DNA of 64,000 nt, from contig NZ_CP017562.2 in NCBI RefSeq assembly GCF_001865575.2, forward strand, positions 2,108,001 to 2,172,000, given 5' to 3'. Positions 60,850-64,000 of this stretch are shown here, piece after piece (the stretch's first letter is position 1; each line of letters starts with the position of its first letter). The notes under the pieces were generated by a model that saw nothing but the letters and a program-made list of their open reading frames with translations, ran no database searches and was not told the origin of the DNA. This DNA comes from Paraburkholderia sprentiae WSM5005. GTDB taxonomy: Bacteria > Pseudomonadota > Gammaproteobacteria > Burkholderiales > Burkholderiaceae. The position numbers were made by a program, and so were the translations under genes.

Positions 60850-61841
60850 TCACGCCAGGCCTGCGCATCGCGATCATGACCGACGAAACCGGCTGGCACA
60901 CCGGCCGGCTGAAAAAAGCGTTCCGCGCGCGCGGCGCCGAAGCGCGTTGCGTCGATCTCGCGGATTGCCGGATCGACACCACGTGGCTGCCGCACGGCCT
61001 CGTGGTGCCGGGCTTCGGCCGCACGCTGCCGGACGCGGTGTTCGTGCGCGGCATCGCCGGCGGCACCTTCGAACAGGTGACGCTGCGGCTCGGCATCCTG
61101 CACGCGCTGCGCGAATCGGGCGTACCGGTCTACAACGACGCGCGCGCGATCGAACGCAGCGTCGACAAGTCGATGACGAGCTTCCTGCTGCATCGCGCCG
61201 GCGTACCGACACCGGCCACCTGGGCCGTCGAATCCGCCGCGTTCGCGCAACGCGTACTGATGCGCGAAGCCGCCGCCGGCCGCCAGGTCGTGCTCAAGCC
61301 GCTGTTCGGCTCGCAAGGTCACGGGCTCAAACGGCTCGGCGCGCGCGGCGGGCTGCTCGCGCCGTTGCCGTCGCTCGCGCGCTATCGGCAGGTGGCCTAC
61401 TTGCAGCGCTTCGTCGCGAGCGGCCGGCCCGGTTTCGACTGGCGCGTGCTGGTGATCGGCGGCAAGGCCGTTGCGGCGATGCGGCGCAGCGGCGGCAAGG
61501 GCTGGATCCACAACGTCGCGCAAGGCGCGCGCTGCGAGAGCGCCGAACTGACGGTCCCGCTTGCGCAGACCGCCGTACGCGCAACCGCCGCGCTCGGGCT
61601 CGACTACGCGGGCGTGGACCTGATCCCCAACCCCGACGACGCCGCGCTGCCGCTCGTGCTCGAAGTCAACGGCGTGGCCGCGTGGCGCGGGTTGCAGTCG
61701 GTGGTGCCGCTCGATGTCGCGGCGGCGCTCGTCGACGATCTGCTCGATCGCAAGCTTGCCGCGCAGCGGCGCGCGAACGAGCCGGCCGAGCCAGCCGCTA
61801 GCGCGGGATTGCCTGAGCAGTCGGCGGCGCGCCGGGCTTGA
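60846..61841 (+). CDS. ATP-grasp ligase of the H4MPT cluster (second copy, RimK-like)
   Basis: A 331-residue protein of the RimK-like ATP-grasp group. The centre shows SVDKSMTSFLLHRAGVPTPATW, VVLKPLFGSQGHGLKRLG (ATP-binding loop) and the metal site in LDYAGVDLIPNPDDAALPLVLEVNGVAAWRGLQ. RimK-like ligases add Glu to proteins or cofactors; in archaea the relative MptN adds glutamate to H4MPT. A glutamyl ligase for H4MPT or methylofuran is the natural guess. It overlaps mch and is six bases from the next gene. Confidence 0.8.
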   Translation: MITPGLRIAIMTDETGWHTGRLKKAFRARGAEARCVDLADCRIDTTWLPHGLVVPGFGRTLPDAVFVRGIAGGTFEQVTLRLGILHALRESGVPVYNDARAIERSVDKSMTSFLLHRAGVPTPATWAVESAAFAQRVLMREAAAGRQVVLKPLFGSQGHGLKRLGARGGLLAPLPSLARYRQVAYLQRFVASGRPGFDWRVLVIGGKAVAAMRRSGGKGWIHNVAQGARCESAELTVPLAQTAVRATAALGLDYAGVDLIPNPDDAALPLVLEVNGVAAWRGLQSVVPLDVAAALVDDLLDRKLAAQRRANEPAEPAASAGLPEQSAARRA

Positions 61842-61846
61842 GTGCC

Positions 61847-62797
61847 ATGCCCGAGACTCGCGCGATCCCCTTCGAGCATGCGCGCGCGGCCTTCCTCGAA
61901 GCCTGCGCGCTCGACGTCACCACGCCGAAACCCGGCAACGTCAGCACGCAAAGCCCCGGACACGGCATGGACGCGGCGCAGTTCCTGGCCAGCGCGGACG
62001 CGTCGCTCGACGCGCTATTCGCGCGCGGCGCCAAAGTCGGGCAGCGCATTCTCGACGCGGTCACGCGCACCCGCGCGGCGGTCGGCTGCAATACCAACCT
62101 CGGCATCGTGCTGCTCGTCGCGCCGCTCGCCGCGGCCCTCGACGCAACCGGCGACCGGCCGTTATCCGCGCAAACGTGGCGTGCCGCCACGGACGACGTG
62201 CTGAGCAGCCTCGACCTCGACGACGCACGGCTGGCCTACCGCGCGATCGCGCTCGCCAACCCCGGCGGCCTCGGCGACGCGCCCGAGCAGTCAGTCCACG
62301 CGCCGCCGACGGTCGGCCTGCGCGAAGCGATGCGGCTCGCCAGCGAGCGCGACAGCATCGCGCGGCAATACGCGAACGGTTTCGCGGACCTGTTCGACAC
62401 CGGCCTCGCCGCGTATCAGGAAGCCTTGCCGCGGGCGCACGAAACTGCGCCCGGAAATCCAGCCGAACGCGCGATGCTCAACGTGTTTCTCGCGTTCCTC
62501 GGCGGCTGGCCCGACTCTCACATTGTGCGCAAGCACGGGCTCGCGCTGGCGCAGAGTGTCACGTTGATGGCACGCGAGCAGCACGCGCGCTGGCACCACA
62601 CTCCGCCGGCCGCGCGCCGCTCGGCAAGCGATCCGCAGCTCGATGCCTGGGACGCCAAACTGAAGGCACAGGCGATCAATCCCGGCACGAGCGCCGATCT
62701 CGCGGTGGCCACGCTGTTCGTCGCGCGCTGTATCGCGGGCGCGGTGAGCCCTCGATCGCACCGGCCGGACACGACTGGCACGGAACCTGTTAGTTAG
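61847..62797 (+). CDS. CitG/MdcB-like triphosphoribosyl-dephospho-CoA synthase family protein
   Basis: A 316-residue protein of the CitG family. The start [34 protein letters not shown] and the motif [19 protein letters not shown] are characteristic. CitG makes the prosthetic group precursor of citrate lyase by transferring ribosyl triphosphate from ATP to dephospho-CoA. No citrate or malonate lyase gene is here; instead it lies between C1 genes, so it probably transfers a ribosyl phosphate unit in methanopterin synthesis. The ATG at 61847 was chosen over a TTG nine bases earlier. Confidence 0.78.
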   Translation: MPETRAIPFEHARAAFLEACALDVTTPKPGNVSTQSPGHGMDAAQFLASADASLDALFARGAKVGQRILDAVTRTRAAVGCNTNLGIVLLVAPLAAALDATGDRPLSAQTWRAATDDVLSSLDLDDARLAYRAIALANPGGLGDAPEQSVHAPPTVGLREAMRLASERDSIARQYANGFADLFDTGLAAYQEALPRAHETAPGNPAERAMLNVFLAFLGGWPDSHIVRKHGLALAQSVTLMAREQHARWHHTPPAARRSASDPQLDAWDAKLKAQAINPGTSADLAVATLFVARCIAGAVSPRSHRPDTTGTEPVS

Positions 62798-62895
62798 TAC
62801 CGCCGTGCATCCCGCACCGCTCTCGCGATGCTTATCCGGACGATCGCGGGCGGCGCCTCGTCGGCAGGTCCATACCTACTCATTGGAGGAACAGA

Positions 62896-63405
62896 ATGGC
62901 CAAGATCAACCGCGTCATGATCGGCGAGTCGCTCGTCGGAGACGGCAACGAGGTCGCGCACATCGACTTGCTGATCGGACCGCGAGGTTCGGCTGCGGAA
63001 ACCGCGTTCTGCCACGCGCTCACCAACAACAAGGACGGCTTCACGTCGCTGCTCGCGGTCGTCGCGCCCAATCTCATCACGAAGCCCAATACGATCCTGT
63101 TCAACAAGGTGACGATCAAAGGCGCCAAGCAGGCCGTGCAGATGTTCGGGCCCGCGCAGCACGCGGTCGCGCTCGCGGTGGCCGACAGCGTCGAGGACGG
63201 CACGATTCCGCAAGAAGAAGCCGACGATCTGTTCCTCTGCGTCGGCGTGTTCATTCACTGGCAGGCGGAGGACGACAAAAAGATCCAGCAGTTCAACTAC
63301 CAGGCGACGCGCGAGGCGATCAAGCGCGCGGTCAGCGGCGACCCGAGCGCGGCCGACGTGGTGGCGAAGAAGGGCAGCGTCGCGCATCCGTTCGCGCCGA
63401 ACTGA
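62896..63405 (+). CDS. fae: Formaldehyde-activating enzyme
   Basis: A 169-residue protein, the usual Fae length. It catalyses condensation of formaldehyde with H4MPT to methylene-H4MPT. The start [21 protein letters not shown] includes the conserved catalytic His22, and [29 protein letters not shown] follows. GGAGG lies six bases before the ATG. A 98-base gap from the previous gene allows a separate promoter, which would suit the high expression Fae needs. Confidence 0.95.
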   Translation: MAKINRVMIGESLVGDGNEVAHIDLLIGPRGSAAETAFCHALTNNKDGFTSLLAVVAPNLITKPNTILFNKVTIKGAKQAVQMFGPAQHAVALAVADSVEDGTIPQEEADDLFLCVGVFIHWQAEDDKKIQQFNYQATREAIKRAVSGDPSAADVVAKKGSVAHPFAPN

Positions 63406-63579
63406 CCGCGCATGCTCGCGCAGGGGACGTGGCGCCGTTAGCGGCGGCGTTAGCGATGCTATTCGCGGCGTCATTGCCGGCCCCGTCTCCTCGCGCATCC
63501 CGGGGCCTCGCGGCCGCCAGACACGCACCTCGCGCAGCGGTTCGCGAAGCCGCTTCAATGCTTTTCGCAGAGGCATTCA

Positions 63580-63957
63580 ATGACCAACAGATGTCGCGCG
63601 CTTCTCGCCTTTACGTCGCTCGTGCTCGCCGCGCCGCTCGCGTGGGCGGACGGCTACAACTATCCGACCGAGGGCCGCGTCGAGTACGTGCTCAGTTGCA
63701 TGGACGATAACGGCCACGATTTCGCGAACGTCTACAAGTGCTCGTGCGTGATCGACAAGATGGCCGCGTCGTTGCCGTATGACGAATTCGTCGACCAGTC
63801 CACCTTCTCGAAGTACGCGACGCTCGGCGGCGAAGGCGGCGCGGAGTTCCGCGTCGATCACGCGAAGGCGCAAACGAAACGATTCCGCGCGCTGCAAACC
63901 AGCGCGTATCAGGCGTGCGGACTCGGTCCGCAGAAAGCTTCGACGGTGGCGAAATGA
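63580..63957 (+). CDS. Small secreted protein of unknown function downstream of fae
   Basis: A 125-residue protein with a signal peptide (LLAFTSLVLAAPLAWA). The mature part has four Cys, including a C-x(n)-CSC pattern in YVLSCMDDNGHDFANVYKCSCVIDKMAASLPYDEF and one in AYQACGLGP, so disulfides or a metal site are likely. AGAGG lies seven bases before the ATG at 63580. It follows fae by 174 bases in the same direction. Family unknown; its periplasmic location matches XoxF and its partners rather than the cytoplasmic H4MPT enzymes. Confidence 0.7.
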   Translation: MTNRCRALLAFTSLVLAAPLAWADGYNYPTEGRVEYVLSCMDDNGHDFANVYKCSCVIDKMAASLPYDEFVDQSTFSKYATLGGEGGAEFRVDHAKAQTKRFRALQTSAYQACGLGPQKASTVAK

Positions 63958-63976
63958 ACGGTGGCTGAACCGCGCC

Positions 63977-63996
63977 GGGCGCCCGGCTAGGCGCCC
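63977..63996 (+). terminator. GC-rich hairpin at the end of the C1 cluster
   Basis: GGGCGCC (63977-63983) pairs perfectly with GGCGCCC (63990-63996) around a 6-nt loop, 20 bases after the last stop. The window ends before a T-run could be seen. Confidence 0.45.
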
Positions 63997-64000
63997 CCAG

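Noticed and set aside
60084..61841. 585-residue open frame spanning mch and the second ATP-grasp gene
   Set aside because: Only the part from 60846 reads as a protein family; the earlier part is an out-of-frame shadow of mch.
1..64000. CRISPR arrays, tRNA or rRNA genes, intact insertion sequences, prophage
   Set aside because: No regularly spaced repeats, no cloverleaf or rRNA sequence and no transposase or integrase frames were seen on either strand by eye.

Overview
The window looks like a piece of a high-GC betaproteobacterial chromosome, most likely Paraburkholderia, Caballeronia or a close relative. The reasons are: Burkholderia-type trimeric porins (one intact, one broken), a PHB acetoacetyl-CoA reductase, a caa3-type oxidase cluster, vanAB, DUF3597/DUF2795/DUF72 genes, and a lanthanide-type methanol dehydrogenase (xoxF) locus next to a tetrahydromethanopterin (H4MPT) C1 locus. 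No rRNA, tRNA, CRISPR array, intact insertion sequence or phage was found. Names rest on reading translated sequences and motifs; no database search was run.

Layout. 1-5.9 kb: start of a tannase/feruloyl-esterase-like lipoprotein, a decayed porin, DUF3597, a Na/Pi cotransporter and phaB. 6.0-11.5 kb (minus): caa3-type cytochrome oxidase operon (subunit II, I, III, a small membrane protein, a three-haem cytochrome c); subunit I has Trp in place of the usual D-channel Glu. 11.8-13.0 kb: an AT-richer islet with a probable Tlde1-type (DUF2778) T6SS effector, a translationally coupled membrane protein that is probably its immunity protein, and a frameshifted small gene. 13.2-21.9 kb: a penicillin-acylase-family lipoprotein, vanAB with a divergent MarR regulator and a clear operator candidate, and small housekeeping/stress genes including UdgX. 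22-28 kb (minus): an apparent organosulfur operon (TauD-like dioxygenase, ABC importer, SBP56/methanethiol oxidase-like protein, membrane protein).

28.1-41.4 kb: an aromatic-acid catabolic block. It contains a class III extradiol dioxygenase, a clear 4-oxalomesaconate hydratase (LigJ type), an HpcH/HpaI aldolase, another amidohydrolase, a TPP enzyme, an MFS permease and two Pht5-like (4,5-dihydroxyphthalate decarboxylase/solute-binding-like) proteins. It is accompanied by a porin, a lactonase and an AraC-family regulator. A conserved ~36-bp element lies upstream of four transcription units here, always in the same orientation relative to the gene, and marks them as one regulon. One of its targets is a decayed MFS paralogue.

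41.4-44.4 kb: a zinc-ribbon protein, two DJ-1 superfamily genes and a secreted protein of unknown function. 44.7-55.5 kb (minus): xoxF-xoxG-xoxJ-unknown-lysR-moxR-mxaSACKL, in which a lanthanide-dependent methanol dehydrogenase is linked to the accessory genes normally tied to the calcium enzyme MxaFI, with no mxaF or mxaI in sight. 55.9-64 kb (plus): the H4MPT formaldehyde pathway: pterin dehydratase, mptG, mtdB, ATP-grasp, mch, ATP-grasp, CitG-like, fae and a small secreted protein. Methanol oxidised by periplasmic XoxF would give formaldehyde, which Fae, MtdB and Mch carry towards formyl-H4MPT. VanAB also releases formaldehyde from methoxylated aromatics, so the aromatic and C1 modules fit together.
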